A program made the position numbers and the translations under genes. Shown in pieces: positions 16,665 through 25,831 of a DNA stretch of 64,000 nt; the stretch's first letter is position 1; every line of letters begins with the position of its first letter. This DNA comes from Bacteroides sp. MSB163. Lineage in GTDB: Bacteria; Bacteroidota; Bacteroidia; Bacteroidales; Bacteroidaceae. The DNA is taken from assembly GCF_036416795.1 (NCBI RefSeq), contig NZ_CP143867.1:1488001-1552000 (forward strand). Reading direction: 5' to 3'. The notes under the pieces are model-generated. The model made no database searches. It had not been told where the DNA came from and saw only the letters and a list, made by a program, of their open reading frames with translations.

Positions 16665-17747
16665 ATGGAAATTCAAAACAATATCTTTAACTATGCAATC
16701 CTGCTTAAACAAGTCAAGACACGGGTGGCACTCGCCCAAAAGAAGGCTATCTATGCAGCCAATGAAGAAATGCTTACTATGTATTGGGACATTGGCAAAT
16801 TGCTGTTTGAAAGCCAGAAGTTGATCGGTTGGGGTAACAATGCGCTTGAACAACTATCCAATGACTTAAAGAATGACTACCCGAAAGTGAAAGGTTTCTC
16901 GCCACGTAATTGCAGATGCATGATTCAGTTCTATAAGGAATATAATCAGGAACTTACAATTTGGCAACAACCTGTTGCCAAATTAGAAATATCAAACTTA
17001 GCCCTTCCTGTTAAACAACTAAGTTGGTCGCACAATGTTATTTTGATGCAAAAAGTAAAAGACCTCAAAGCCCGATATTGGTATATGATACAGTGCCTCA
17101 AAAACGGTTGGGGGCGTAACTTTCTGGTCGAAGCCATCAATCAGGACTATTATAATGTTCATGGAGCACTGGCAAATAATTTCGATGCCACCCTTCCCGA
17201 AATACAAGCCAAGCAAGTAAAAGAAACTTTGAAAGATCCCTATATCTTCGATATGCTAACTTTTACCGACGAGTACGATGAACGAGACGTAGAGTTAGGT
17301 CTGATTAAACATATAGAGAAGTTCCTTCTACAAATGGGGGCAGGTTTCGCTTTCATGGGCAGGCAGTACCATATCAAAGTATCGGAAAAGGACTTTTACA
17401 TTGACATTCTTATGTACAATGCCTTTATGCACCGATATTTAGTCGTTGAGCTAAAGCGGGGTGAGTTCCAGCCTGAATATATCGGCAAGCTGAATTTCTA
17501 CTGTTCGGCAGTGGATGATATTCTTTGCCGGGAAGGGGATAACCAGACCATCGGCTTACTTCTTTGCCAGAACAAAGACCGTATCATGGCCGAATACGCC
17601 TTACGGGATGTACTCAAGCCGATAGGGATTTCAGATTATGAATTAGGCAAAGCATTTCCCCAAAATATCAAATCCGGGCTGCCGTCCATTGAAGAACTGG
17701 AGGATAAACTTAGTCAGGAGTTGCAAGATAATGAAGATACGATTTGA
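16665..17747 (+). CDS. DUF1016 (YhcG) family PD-(D/E)XK nuclease
   Basis: From ATG 16665 (MEIQNNIFNYAILLKQVKTRV) the protein has 360 residues; the frame is open back to 16512 but the added residues do not resemble the family. The N-terminal DUF1016_N part (YWDIGKLLFESQ, GWGNNALEQLSNDLKNDYP, FSPRNCRCMIQFY) is followed by the nuclease domain, with D247 in FYIDIL and E262-x-K264 in VVELKRGEF as the PD-(D/E)XK catalytic set, intact here. YhcG proteins are implicated in DNA processing and are often found near restriction-modification genes or in defence islands; no such neighbours are seen, so it is an orphan. The 3' end is convergent with the TPR lipoprotein gene, with a small TAGGAC-A-GTCCTA palindrome between them. 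Confidence 0.85.
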   Translation: MEIQNNIFNYAILLKQVKTRVALAQKKAIYAANEEMLTMYWDIGKLLFESQKLIGWGNNALEQLSNDLKNDYPKVKGFSPRNCRCMIQFYKEYNQELTIWQQPVAKLEISNLALPVKQLSWSHNVILMQKVKDLKARYWYMIQCLKNGWGRNFLVEAINQDYYNVHGALANNFDATLPEIQAKQVKETLKDPYIFDMLTFTDEYDERDVELGLIKHIEKFLLQMGAGFAFMGRQYHIKVSEKDFYIDILMYNAFMHRYLVVELKRGEFQPEYIGKLNFYCSAVDDILCREGDNQTIGLLLCQNKDRIMAEYALRDVLKPIGISDYELGKAFPQNIKSGLPSIEELEDKLSQELQDNEDTI

Positions 17748-17779
17748 GTTTAGGACAGTCCTACCTTACTTTAAAAGTT

Positions 17780-19417
17780 CTACAGCAGTTCTTCCAGTGT
17801 AATACCACTATCCGCCCCCATCTTTTCCATACGGATACGTTTCAGGCGTTTCTTCACGGAATCCCGCTCCAGATGCATCACTTGTGCCATACTCGACTGA
17901 GATAATTGCATTTTCACCATGCAGCAGTAACGCAAGTCGTCTTTATTGAGACTTGGGTAAGTCTGCTGCAAGCGTTTCGTAAAGTTGTCGAAGATAATAT
18001 CAGCATTCTGCACAATGTCATCCCAGTCTTCATCTGAAAGGATGACATTGCCGCCCTTCTCTAATTCTTGCACCACTTTCTGGCTTAATCTCCTGAAAAA
18101 GGTTTCCTTCAGCCTTGCTTCTTTTTGTTCCATTTCCACCATGCGGCGAAGACTCTCGGAAGTGACCTTACGCTGTTGCTTCAGTTCCTTTTCCTGTTGC
18201 ACGAGCTGATGCTGCTGCGCCATCAGGCGATTACGGTTACGGCGATAGATGAGATATACCGCACTTGCCACCCAAACCAACAGCAAAGAGATTGTGGTCA
18301 TCCAATACACATTACGCTGCCTTTCCGCAGCCCGGGTGCGCCAATACAGGTTTTCCACCGAAAGCTGTTCGTGTTTGTAAAGCTCCTGCAATGCAATGGC
18401 TTCCTCAGTATGACGATACTTTCGTATGGTATCGGACAACTCAATGAAACGTTGTAGCATAGGATAGGCATCTGAAGCACGGCCCATCTTATGATATATT
18501 TTCGCCATATTATTATAGGCATCGGCCACCGAAGAAGGATTTGGACTGGAGATAACTTTCTGAAAATAGTGATATGCCGAATCATATTGTCCCAGTTTCC
18601 CAAACAACTCCAACTTCGCCCCATAGAGCGAAAGAATTCTCACAGTATCCTTAGCCGGACGAAGACTTATAGACTTATTAATGTAGTCCAGCGCCTTGGT
18701 GGGTTCTCCCTTCTGGGAATAGATACTACCCAGATTTGTATAGATGAAAGGAAGCTGCTGAGGAACAGAATCGGCTAAAGCCGCCTCATAGGCCGCCTGA
18801 GCATAGTAAAGGGCGCTATCCAATTGATTCAGAAACAAATATCCGGTAGAAATATCGCACAAGGCCATATTCTTATAGAACATATTTCCCAGATCCAAAG
18901 CCGCTTTCAAGGCTTCTTTGGAATAACGCACCTTACCGGAATATTCTTCCTGATTCAGGCAGACAACTCCCAACCAGGTATTCACCCGGTAGAGCTGCTC
19001 ATGATTACCACTATTTTGCAGGAAAAGCAGAGCCTTCAGAAAAGACTGCATGGCATCGCTCATCCGGTTAAGCCGTCTGTCCAGATGTGCTTTGCAGTAA
19101 AGGGCCCGTTCGGCATAAAGAGAATCGCCCGATTGGCTGAAATATTTAATTGCAGGTAGCAGCAGGGTATCTGTAGCCGCATTCAACTGTTGCTTCCTGT
19201 GGACAGCCTCGGACATCAGCAAGGCATAAAGTGCATAATCGCGCTTCGATAAGTTATGCAACGGTTCTTTAATCTCATTCATCACTACTATGGCACTGTC
19301 TGTCTCCTTTTCTGCCATCAGTTTCTCTGCCAAGGCCACACGATTATCAGGTCCACAAGCAACCAACATACCGCCCCACAGGATTATTCCTATCAAACTC
19401 TTCAATCTCATCTTCAA
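17780..19417 (-). CDS. TPR lipoprotein with transmembrane segment and C-terminal HTH
   Basis: The 545-residue protein starts with a lipoprotein-like signal (GGMLVAC-GPD). It carries about six tetratricopeptide repeats (for example AFTNLGSIYSQKGEPTKALDYINKSI-type units), a TM helix at about residue 375-395 (WMTTISLLLVWVASAVYLIY), a coiled coil rich in Q/E/K, and a C-terminal helix-turn-helix (KDDLRYCCMVKMQLSQSSMAQVM, DSVKKRLKRIR) resembling LuxR-type HTH. This TPR-TM-coiled coil-HTH design is common in Bacteroides and is thought to couple an envelope signal to transcription. It is the last gene of a minus-strand operon starting at 21065, following the 332-codon gene by 7 bases. Confidence 0.75.
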   Translation of the reverse strand: MKMRLKSLIGIILWGGMLVACGPDNRVALAEKLMAEKETDSAIVVMNEIKEPLHNLSKRDYALYALLMSEAVHRKQQLNAATDTLLLPAIKYFSQSGDSLYAERALYCKAHLDRRLNRMSDAMQSFLKALLFLQNSGNHEQLYRVNTWLGVVCLNQEEYSGKVRYSKEALKAALDLGNMFYKNMALCDISTGYLFLNQLDSALYYAQAAYEAALADSVPQQLPFIYTNLGSIYSQKGEPTKALDYINKSISLRPAKDTVRILSLYGAKLELFGKLGQYDSAYHYFQKVISSPNPSSVADAYNNMAKIYHKMGRASDAYPMLQRFIELSDTIRKYRHTEEAIALQELYKHEQLSVENLYWRTRAAERQRNVYWMTTISLLLVWVASAVYLIYRRNRNRLMAQQHQLVQQEKELKQQRKVTSESLRRMVEMEQKEARLKETFFRRLSQKVVQELEKGGNVILSDEDWDDIVQNADIIFDNFTKRLQQTYPSLNKDDLRYCCMVKMQLSQSSMAQVMHLERDSVKKRLKRIRMEKMGADSGITLEELL

Positions 19418-19424
19418 TATCGTG

Positions 19425-20399
19425 TTATTCGTACGAATCCATCATCACTTCTCCAGTCTCTCCATGAATCAATATCACTCTGGCCATATCCGGCTGAATG
19501 GAATCGCGTATATCAATCTCCCATACCGGAATACCTTTTTGCCCGTCTATATACTGATTTACACTGACGTGGGTAGTATCTGATAAATTAATATTCCTCA
19601 GTTTGGCAAAGATATGAATATCCCTCCATGTATATTTAAAAGCTTTTTCATTTTTTTCGTGCAAACAAGAATCAGACACCTGTGCCTGCTCATCTTCAAG
19701 GAAACGAACTTCTACTTTTTCCGATACTTTTGTTGTGGTCACCGAATTGATCTTCCGTATTACTCCCCATCCCAGCCAGCCGTCTTCCAACTCTATTTTA
19801 AGATAGATGCCTCGTTCACCGCTGAGCCGATATGCAGAGTCAATGGGCAAGTAGATGCGAGTGTAACGGTCACCTTGTATAAATATCTCTCCATAGGAAA
19901 ACGTATTCAGCAACCATGAGGCAGAACGTGGATTGTGACTCTTACGCGTCCTGTCGTGGGGAGCGATATTGACAATTATATACTCACGGGTCTGTACCCC
20001 GGAAGTAAAGCAACTGTTCAGCCAGAACAGAAAGACGACCAGCACATTGGTACATAATCCCACTACAATACCTCCGCACATAAAGGCATAGACGAAGTTT
20101 CTCCAATGATACCACTTCCCAGTGCTTTTCTTATAGATATAAACCATCCAGCTACACATCGTTATCGTCATAAGGAGAATAACGATTTTCCGGTTCAATC
20201 CTAAATAGCTGCCGGAAGAGAATGCAGTATGCATCAGCATTTCCTCTTCTATATACCACATCCTGCAATGCAACAGGAAAAGAAAGACAAAGACAGGCAC
20301 CAGGATTTTCCATAGTGCCGTTCTTTTCTTCAGCTGCCGTCGGGAGGCATCTTCGCCCTGAACCGGTTGCTGTTTGGGCCTAAATTTCTTTCTACTCAT
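19425..20399 (-). CDS. Membrane protein of unknown function with periplasmic beta domain
   Basis: Starting at ATG 20399 (MSRKKFRPKQQP) rather than 20423, the protein has about 324 residues: a basic N-terminus, three TM helices (ILVPVFVFLFLLHC; KIVILLMTITMCSWMVYIY; FVYAFMCGGIVVGLCTNVLVVF) and a C-terminal soluble part. The last 50 residues (VNQYIDGQKGIPVWEIDIRD, ARVILIHGETGEVMMD) resemble a PepSY-like fold with an internal-transport motif, but I do not recognise the family. The start overlaps the end of a small upstream ORF and the end nearly touches the TPR lipoprotein gene, indicating one transcript. Confidence 0.6.
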   Translation of the reverse strand: MSRKKFRPKQQPVQGEDASRRQLKKRTALWKILVPVFVFLFLLHCRMWYIEEEMLMHTAFSSGSYLGLNRKIVILLMTITMCSWMVYIYKKSTGKWYHWRNFVYAFMCGGIVVGLCTNVLVVFLFWLNSCFTSGVQTREYIIVNIAPHDRTRKSHNPRSASWLLNTFSYGEIFIQGDRYTRIYLPIDSAYRLSGERGIYLKIELEDGWLGWGVIRKINSVTTTKVSEKVEVRFLEDEQAQVSDSCLHEKNEKAFKYTWRDIHIFAKLRNINLSDTTHVSVNQYIDGQKGIPVWEIDIRDSIQPDMARVILIHGETGEVMMDSYE

Positions 20400-20478
20400 A
20401 AATACAGAAAAGCGAGCGGACATTCAGAAAGGCAAAAGCAAAAAGCAAAAGGCCAATAAATAAAATCAGCTTTTTCAT
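20392..20478 (-). CDS. Small hydrophobic peptide (28 residues)
   Basis: ATG 20478 opens a 28-codon frame: MKKLILFIGLLLFAFAFLNV then RSLFCIYE. It is a typical lysine start plus a single TM helix. Its stop overlaps the start of the next membrane protein gene in a TATGAG arrangement, which suggests translational coupling, and it follows the preceding gene by 20 bases. Too short for family assignment; it may be a real small membrane protein of the operon. Confidence 0.4.
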   Translation of the reverse strand: MKKLILFIGLLLFAFAFLNVRSLFCIYE

Positions 20479-20498
20479 TATGTCCTACAATTTAAGAA

Positions 20499-21065
20499 TC
20501 AATCGTTTTCCGCATCTTTAAGCATCTGCCTTATTACATCCGCATGATCGAGATAATCGTTTCCTGATAAGGTCAGGACATTGGTCAGACCGATAATATT
20601 GCTGTCAGAATCGTAAGAAGTCAGTAAGCAATACATCTCCTGCCCTAATTTATCCTCTTCCACATGAATCTGAACCGGTGCGCTGTATGCTCCGGGCAAC
20701 TCTGCCAGATACTCAAAGTCTTTTCTGAGAAACGCTTCCAGGATTCTGTTTATATCGGTTTCATCGCGCTTGAACTTCTTCAAACCCACCTCTTTGATCT
20801 TACCCCCACTCTCGCTATTATAATAATCGAAATTGCTCAAATACGCTGCAAGCAGGCATATTAATACAGCAATTACTCCGACCGTCCGAACCAACCAACC
20901 CGCTACAGGGATAAAACCAGGAAAAATAACAATAATAACAGCGACTACAGCCAATCCATAATAAAGCATCGGCTTAACATTGTTCTTTCTTTTTTCAAAT
21001 TTCACCGGGTTTGCTGCATAGAATTCACCCATATAGCTTGGGTAGAGTTTTGTTTGATTTTCCAT
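20499..21065 (-). CDS. Hypothetical two-TM membrane protein
   Basis: 188 residues: cytoplasmic N-terminus (MENQTKLYPSYMGEFYAANPVKFEKRKN), two close TM helices at about 34-52 and 58-76 (LAVVAVIIVIFPGFIPVAG, VGVIAVLICLLAAYL), and a C-terminal soluble domain with DETDINRILEAFLRKDFEYLAELPGAYSAPVQIHVEED. No known family recognised. It is the first gene of the operon with the 28-residue peptide, the three-TM protein and the TPR/HTH lipoprotein. Its promoter shares an unusual TCCCC-box layout with that of the LemA operon, so the two operons are probably co-regulated envelope functions. Confidence 0.6.
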   Translation of the reverse strand: MENQTKLYPSYMGEFYAANPVKFEKRKNNVKPMLYYGLAVVAVIIVIFPGFIPVAGWLVRTVGVIAVLICLLAAYLSNFDYYNSESGGKIKEVGLKKFKRDETDINRILEAFLRKDFEYLAELPGAYSAPVQIHVEEDKLGQEMYCLLTSYDSDSNIIGLTNVLTLSGNDYLDHADVIRQMLKDAEND

Positions 21066-21125
21066 AAATATTACTTTTTATAATGATTAATAATAGTTCC
21101 ATCTTTCCTGGTTATCGTATGAAAA

Positions 21126-21258
21126 CAAAAGTAAAAAGTAACCTGTAAATAATGAAACAATCGTGGGGGATAAATGAAGGGGACAACCCACAAACTAAAC
21201 AACTGTTTTTCAAATAATAACTCGATAGAAAGGATAGACAAATAAGGGGACATTTGCA
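21126..21258 (-). promoter_or_regulatory. Promoter with paired TCCCC boxes (operon at 21065)
   Basis: On the minus strand a TACTTTTG -7 box (21126-21133) is preceded 32 bases upstream by TTCATTTATCCCCC (21165-21178 region, preceded by TTGTCCCC) and a further 80 bases upstream by TGCAAATGTCCCC (21246-21258). The LemA operon promoter at 31475-31607 has the same boxes at identical distances. Confidence 0.6.
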
Positions 21259-21481
21259 TAAAGAGACTGACTCCACCCGCAGCTTTTCATGAAGAACCAA
21301 TGAAGGAGCAACATTACCTGCTACCAGATATATTTTCTTGCTTGTCCCCATATTTTTATAATTACTACTATCTGATTCACTTTTCCGAATCGGATAACAT
21401 CTTTTTCTGGAATCAGATATTTTCTCTGATTCATCTGCAAGAAAAGCAACTTCCTTTATAACTTGTATTCCAAAAAAAAAA

Positions 21482-21513
21482 CGGGATGATGAAATTTATA
21501 TCTCATTATCCCG
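21482..21513 (-). terminator. Intrinsic terminator of the response regulator gene
   Basis: Stem CGGGATAATGAGATAT/ATTTCATCATCCCG (imperfect) followed on the minus strand by a run of about ten T (complement of A 21472-21481). The rest of the 21259-21540 gap shows no gene. Confidence 0.85.
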
Positions 21514-21540
21514 GTATTTACATTCTTAATTACTAATGTT

Positions 21541-22242
21541 TCATTCTTCCAGCATCAGCCCCACACCTTTCACCGTTTTAATGCTGACTGATGAATCTTC
21601 AGCTATCAACTTACGGAGTTTTGTGACGAATACATCCAGGCTGCGGGAAGCAAAATAATCATCTTCCGTATTCCAGAACTTATCAAGAATGGCTTCACGA
21701 CGTACTACATCACCTCTGTTCTCACAAAGCATTTGCAACAGTCCTGCTTCACGGGCGGTCAATGTCTTGTTTTCACCGGATGAATGTTTCAATATGGCGT
21801 GCGTAGCATCAAGCACATATTCCTTTCCAATCTTGTAACATTCGCTTTCGTCCTTACTCTTTTCACCTTTGGAGAGTTTCAACAAAGCATGAATATGGGC
21901 ATCCAGTTCTTCGGGAATGAAAGGTTTCTTGATATAATTGTTGGCTCCCAACTCATAGCCTTTCAATACATTTTTGGGAGAAACCAAACCGGAAGAAAAG
22001 ATTATAGGCGTCTCTTTATCCACCTCACGGATACGTTTCACCATCTCATAACCATCCATGACGGGCATTTCTATATCCGAAAGAATGACATCGGGATGGT
22101 GCTCCCTCCACATTGCCAATCCTTCTTCACCATTGGCAGCTGCCAACACTTCATAGCCCTCTATGATATCTTCCAATCCGCTCTGAACGATGTAACGCAG
22201 GCTGGGATCGTCCTCAACTAACAATAACTTTATTGTATCCAT
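21541..22242 (-). CDS. OmpR/PhoB-family response regulator
   Basis: 233 residues. Receiver domain at about 1-120 with acidic pocket E10-D11-D12, phosphoacceptor D56 in DVILSDIEMPVMDG, switch Ser in IIFSSG and conserved Lys in YIKKPF. A C-terminal winged-helix effector follows at about 135-230 (LTAREAGLLQMLCENRG, SRSLDVFVTKLRKLI). OmpR-family regulators bind tandem direct repeats as dimers. It is encoded downstream of an outer-membrane protein and a hybrid-looking histidine kinase on the same strand, so HK1 is its probable partner. It is also the only response regulator in the window and so may serve the orphan kinase at 33015-35225. It ends at a strong terminator. Likely DNA targets are the 11-bp triple repeats at 25832, 32183 and 35525. 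Confidence 0.9.
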   Translation of the reverse strand: MDTIKLLLVEDDPSLRYIVQSGLEDIIEGYEVLAAANGEEGLAMWREHHPDVILSDIEMPVMDGYEMVKRIREVDKETPIIFSSGLVSPKNVLKGYELGANNYIKKPFIPEELDAHIHALLKLSKGEKSKDESECYKIGKEYVLDATHAILKHSSGENKTLTAREAGLLQMLCENRGDVVRREAILDKFWNTEDDYFASRSLDVFVTKLRKLIAEDSSVSIKTVKGVGLMLEE

Positions 22243-22301
22243 GTCTTTGATATGAATTGTATTAACTTCCAGTTGTATGCCACAAAAGTAATAAATTATT
22301 C

Positions 22302-22334
22302 GTTAACCCGAAGATAACATTGCGATATCATTCA
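22302..22334 (+). promoter_or_regulatory. Fourth, degenerate triple 11-bp repeat site
   Basis: GTTAACCCGAA-GATAACATTGC-GATATCATTCA on the plus strand matches the three-unit site found before DUF3836 copies 4 and 5. The downstream TATCTTTG box seen in the others is here reduced to TTATC-GC, and no gene follows on the plus strand. It may be a decayed promoter or may regulate the minus-strand regulator gene that starts 60 bases away. Confidence 0.5.
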
Positions 22335-22444
22335 TTCTTATACTAATTATCGCAAACATGCTCTTCACAATAGGATATGCACAACAGGCTTGCACAACTG
22401 GCACATCTCAATAATCCGGTACATATCAAGAAAGATTTAGGAAA

Positions 22445-23305
22445 TCATTTTATCGGAAATGAAAACTTTGGCGGTCTAATCGTAGGGCCTCCACCAAAGT
22501 CACCGCCGCCACGTTTATCAAACACCACGTTGCGCAGAATTTCGTACATTATTCCGCCTACATCCAATCCCAGCTTAAACTTCTCGAAGCGATAATAAGG
22601 TATCACAACGGGAACCGTCTGCCAACCTCCACGCATGGCATCGTAATAGCGCTGGGCACCGACCTCCATACCAAAACGTTCGGACATATCAAGAGATATC
22701 GTAGCACCATAACTATTAGTGCTCATCCCGTAAGAATTACCGATATCATACGAACCGAAGACATTGAAGGCAACCCGGTCGGAAGCACGATAAGTCAGCC
22801 TACCCGCAGTACTGAAGGCTTGCCCAGTGATACGAGACATATTTATCTTCATGGCATTGGCACGAAGTTGCAATGATAGCCGATCATTAAAGATATGCTG
22901 ATATCCTAACGAAGCATTATTGAAACGCCCGATGCCCGGAATACTGGTCTGGCCCCCGGAACCGAATACCGCTCCATGAGGAAATTGCCTTAATACGCCT
23001 CCCGTACTATAATCGCCCCGGAATAGCGGAGAAGGATTTATATGATAAGGGATACGGAGTTCCTCTTTCAAGGAGAAAGAAGGCAAATCACCTAACTGTA
23101 TAGGATTTATCAAAGGATATACGTTTTTTTCGGGAAGCAGGTTGACGGATGGAAGCTGAAATGTAGCTTTCGGCTTTATCAACATACTATCAAGAGTGAA
23201 GCGTGTACTATCTTCCTGTGCAGAAAGCAACTGCAAACCAGAAATGAACAGAAAAAATAATCCCCAACGAATTGGGAGCCAAGATATGCCAACCCTGCGT
23301 GTCAT
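22445..23305 (-). CDS. Outer-membrane beta-barrel-like protein in the two-component locus
   Basis: 286 residues with a signal peptide (WGLFFLFISGLQLLSAQ). The C-terminal 170 residues show alternating amphipathic strands (ASLGYQHIFNDRLSLQLRANAMKI, AFNVFGSYDIGNSYGMS, GATISLDMSERFGMEVGAQRYY) consistent with a small barrel, ending PPKFSFPIK. I do not recognise a named family. It lies between the histidine kinase and the response regulator genes, all on the minus strand, so it may take part in signal perception or be a target of the system. Confidence 0.6.
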   Translation of the reverse strand: MTRRVGISWLPIRWGLFFLFISGLQLLSAQEDSTRFTLDSMLIKPKATFQLPSVNLLPEKNVYPLINPIQLGDLPSFSLKEELRIPYHINPSPLFRGDYSTGGVLRQFPHGAVFGSGGQTSIPGIGRFNNASLGYQHIFNDRLSLQLRANAMKINMSRITGQAFSTAGRLTYRASDRVAFNVFGSYDIGNSYGMSTNSYGATISLDMSERFGMEVGAQRYYDAMRGGWQTVPVVIPYYRFEKFKLGLDVGGIMYEILRNVVFDKRGGGDFGGGPTIRPPKFSFPIK

Positions 23306-23408
23306 AATCTACCTCCTTTGTTTTTTACAGACTCTGTATACAAAAATAGTAAAAGGCTATCTGAATAACAAATAGTTGAGTACATTTCATCTTTGCCAGC
23401 AGGCTTTT

Positions 23409-25667
23409 TTAACGCAAGGGGAATTGTAGCGTAAATTCACTGTAACTCCCTTCCATACTTTCTACCTTCACCATACCGCCGTGGGCACTCACCACCTGCA
23501 ACACATAATTCAATCCTAACCCGAAACCTGATGCACCCGTCTTACGACTACCGGAAGCAATCCTCTCGAACTTATTGAATATCTTATGCTGTTCGCTCAA
23601 AGGGATGCCAATACCGTTATCATGCACTCTAACAATGGTTCCATCCTCTGTCTTTGTACCTGAAAGAACGATCAGAACCTCTTCATTAGAGTATTTGACA
23701 GCATTGTCCACCAGATTGGAAAGTATCTCACGCAGACAGAAAGCATCCGCATAAACACTACATCCTTCTTCACAATCGATATCAAAATGAACCGTCTTCG
23801 CCGCTTTCAACTGATACTTTTCCGCTATATCCCGCAGCAACGGTCTTAGGGCAATTTCTTCTTTATGTAGTTCCAGTTCTCCACGGTCTATCTCTGTCAG
23901 CATTACTACACGATTGGAAAGTGTCAGCAGATGTTCGCACTCATCTCCCATCACTTGCCTGTAGCGGACCAGCTTCTCCGGCTTATCCGCCAACTTACCA
24001 CCTGCCAGGATATGCGCTCCCATCATGACAGACTGCAACGGTGACTTCATATCATGTATCATGGAGTAAGTAAAGTCCTTCTGAAACTGTTCCAACCGAC
24101 GCTGTGCCCGCAACATACGTATCTGAAAGAAAACACAGAGAGATACGAAAAGGAAAGCAATAAGCAGCGGCACCTGCATATACCAAGTGGTACTCATAAT
24201 AGTACGTTGTGGTGAACGAACCACAGCAAAGATGCAACTCGTACTATCCTTATCCAACGGAAACAACCGGGTAGTGATATCCCCGAAGTCAACAGCCGGA
24301 CTACCTGTATAAAGTATCAACTCCCGGGAGGGATACTTGATCCAACGGATATCCGCCTTATCTGGAAAACCTGTTTCCAAAAGCTGTTTTCTGAACACAC
24401 TGTCGGCAAACTGCAAAGAGAACGGAATGGGCACACGGCTACGCAGACTAATCGTATCCTGTATATCATAAGCCATCTTTACGCGGAAATCTTCATCAAA
24501 CTTATTGTAAAGATGTCGTATGATACTCAACTGTACCCGGTAACGATAACCTTTCTCCAGATATATTTTATAAAGTTCATTCATCATACGCCGCGGATAA
24601 GGGAGAAATTCTCCCGGTGAACTATCCCAATTAAAATCAGGATTAGCCTTAGTGAAAAGCGGATACCTATGTAAGTCTGCCTCCCGATAGAAAGCCTCTT
24701 CCAATTGCTCCTCCGCCTGATACCGTATCTTTTGAGAGGTCGTATAATACAAATATCCCGACCAGACAGCCAGCAACAGGAATACTCCCACCAAGCTGAC
24801 CATAGAAATTGCTTTAAGAGAAATAGGCCTGCCTGTACTTCCTTGCCGGATTTCTGCTTTGGCGTGTGTCAGAGTAGCATTGGTTTTCTCAAAGAGCACG
24901 TTACTTTGTGACTCCACCTCTTGCCAGTTTTCTGTGGTTATCAAATTCTTCATCCGGCTGACGGGATGTTTCATTTCTTCGGCCAACGTATAGAAGTCCT
25001 GTTGTTGTTTCTGCAAGTTATGTCGTTGACGGAACACCGACTTCATCTGTACAATCAAGGCATAGACAGCCGTACCCAGCAACAGCCATGTAATGAATGA
25101 CAGTAACAGGAGTCTCTTCTCCATCTCCTTGGCAGGGAAAGAAAGAATGGCACGGACAGCCTCCCCACGGGATTTAAAGGTAAAAGCTGTTTCGGAAGTA
25201 ACAGCGGCAAAGTTACGGATACTTACCTGAGGATTGGTACTTGCCAGCACCTCATTTGTATTTACATCAATGCGCTCCACGGTCAGTGTTCCATCCATGT
25301 CTAACTTCCGCAACTTATTGTGCAACACGCTGTCTATGGTGGCTAACGGAATTTCTTTTATTCCATACACCCGTTGCAAAGCCTGTGCCACCTGCTGGGA
25401 AGTACGCTTATTCCTTTCATTCCCATCAATCCGCTTGTATTTAGGATTAGGAGCATACGCTATGACAGCTATTGAATTATCAGGATAAGGAAGGTTGTTC
25501 ACCAAATTATCCACCGTCTCCGTGAAAGACATCCAAAAACACTTGTTTAGTAACTTCTCCGCTTCCTGCATCTGTGCATGGAAAGCATAAAGCATTCCGC
25601 CCAACTGTATCAACACAACAGCAACCAGACTCACAAGTGAAAGAGAGATGACAGTATGTAATTTCAT
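23409..25667 (-). CDS. Histidine kinase with duplicated membrane sensor half (HK1)
   Basis: 752 residues with four TM helices (about 8-28, 186-206, 286-306 and 495-515). Each pair brackets an extracytoplasmic domain of about 155-185 residues. After TM2 lies a segment (QQDFYTLAEEMKHPVSRMKN, about 222-241) that aligns with the true HisKA box after TM4 (QKDFTYSMIHDMKSPLQS, H538) but has Glu in place of the His. The C-terminal HATPase (NLVDNAVKYS, DNGIGI, GFGLGLNYV) looks intact. The protein therefore seems to come from internal duplication of a sensor-TM-HisKA unit, with the first HisKA decayed into a linker. It is paralogous to HK2 at 33015-35225. Its gene is divergent from DUF3836 copy 4 and upstream of the barrel and regulator genes. 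Confidence 0.85.
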   Translation of the reverse strand: MKLHTVISLSLVSLVAVVLIQLGGMLYAFHAQMQEAEKLLNKCFWMSFTETVDNLVNNLPYPDNSIAVIAYAPNPKYKRIDGNERNKRTSQQVAQALQRVYGIKEIPLATIDSVLHNKLRKLDMDGTLTVERIDVNTNEVLASTNPQVSIRNFAAVTSETAFTFKSRGEAVRAILSFPAKEMEKRLLLLSFITWLLLGTAVYALIVQMKSVFRQRHNLQKQQQDFYTLAEEMKHPVSRMKNLITTENWQEVESQSNVLFEKTNATLTHAKAEIRQGSTGRPISLKAISMVSLVGVFLLLAVWSGYLYYTTSQKIRYQAEEQLEEAFYREADLHRYPLFTKANPDFNWDSSPGEFLPYPRRMMNELYKIYLEKGYRYRVQLSIIRHLYNKFDEDFRVKMAYDIQDTISLRSRVPIPFSLQFADSVFRKQLLETGFPDKADIRWIKYPSRELILYTGSPAVDFGDITTRLFPLDKDSTSCIFAVVRSPQRTIMSTTWYMQVPLLIAFLFVSLCVFFQIRMLRAQRRLEQFQKDFTYSMIHDMKSPLQSVMMGAHILAGGKLADKPEKLVRYRQVMGDECEHLLTLSNRVVMLTEIDRGELELHKEEIALRPLLRDIAEKYQLKAAKTVHFDIDCEEGCSVYADAFCLREILSNLVDNAVKYSNEEVLIVLSGTKTEDGTIVRVHDNGIGIPLSEQHKIFNKFERIASGSRKTGASGFGLGLNYVLQVVSAHGGMVKVESMEGSYSEFTLQFPLR

Positions 25668-25689
25668 CTTATCCGTTTATATTCGTCTG

Positions 25690-25697
25690 CAAAAATA
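25690..25697 (-). promoter_or_regulatory. -7 box of the HK1 operon
   Basis: TATTTTTG on the minus strand, followed by CAGAC, 23 bases upstream of the ATG. Confidence 0.45.
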
Positions 25698-25831
25698 GCA
25701 AATAACTATGGATCACGAAGTAATGCACGACTTTTTATATCGTACGAGAATGTGTCCTTTCCAGCCAGAGGAATATAAAAATACATACAACTCTAAAAAA
25801 CAAGGGAGCTTTCCAGAGTCGCAAAAATCTC

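Noticed and set aside
21066..21540. RNA gene or riboswitch in the gap before the response regulator terminator
   Set aside because: Apart from the promoter boxes and the terminator I saw no stable structure or conserved RNA motif.
22377..22595. 72-residue plus-strand ORF after the fourth triple-repeat site
   Set aside because: Most of it overlaps the barrel protein gene on the other strand and it has no similarity to DUF3836.
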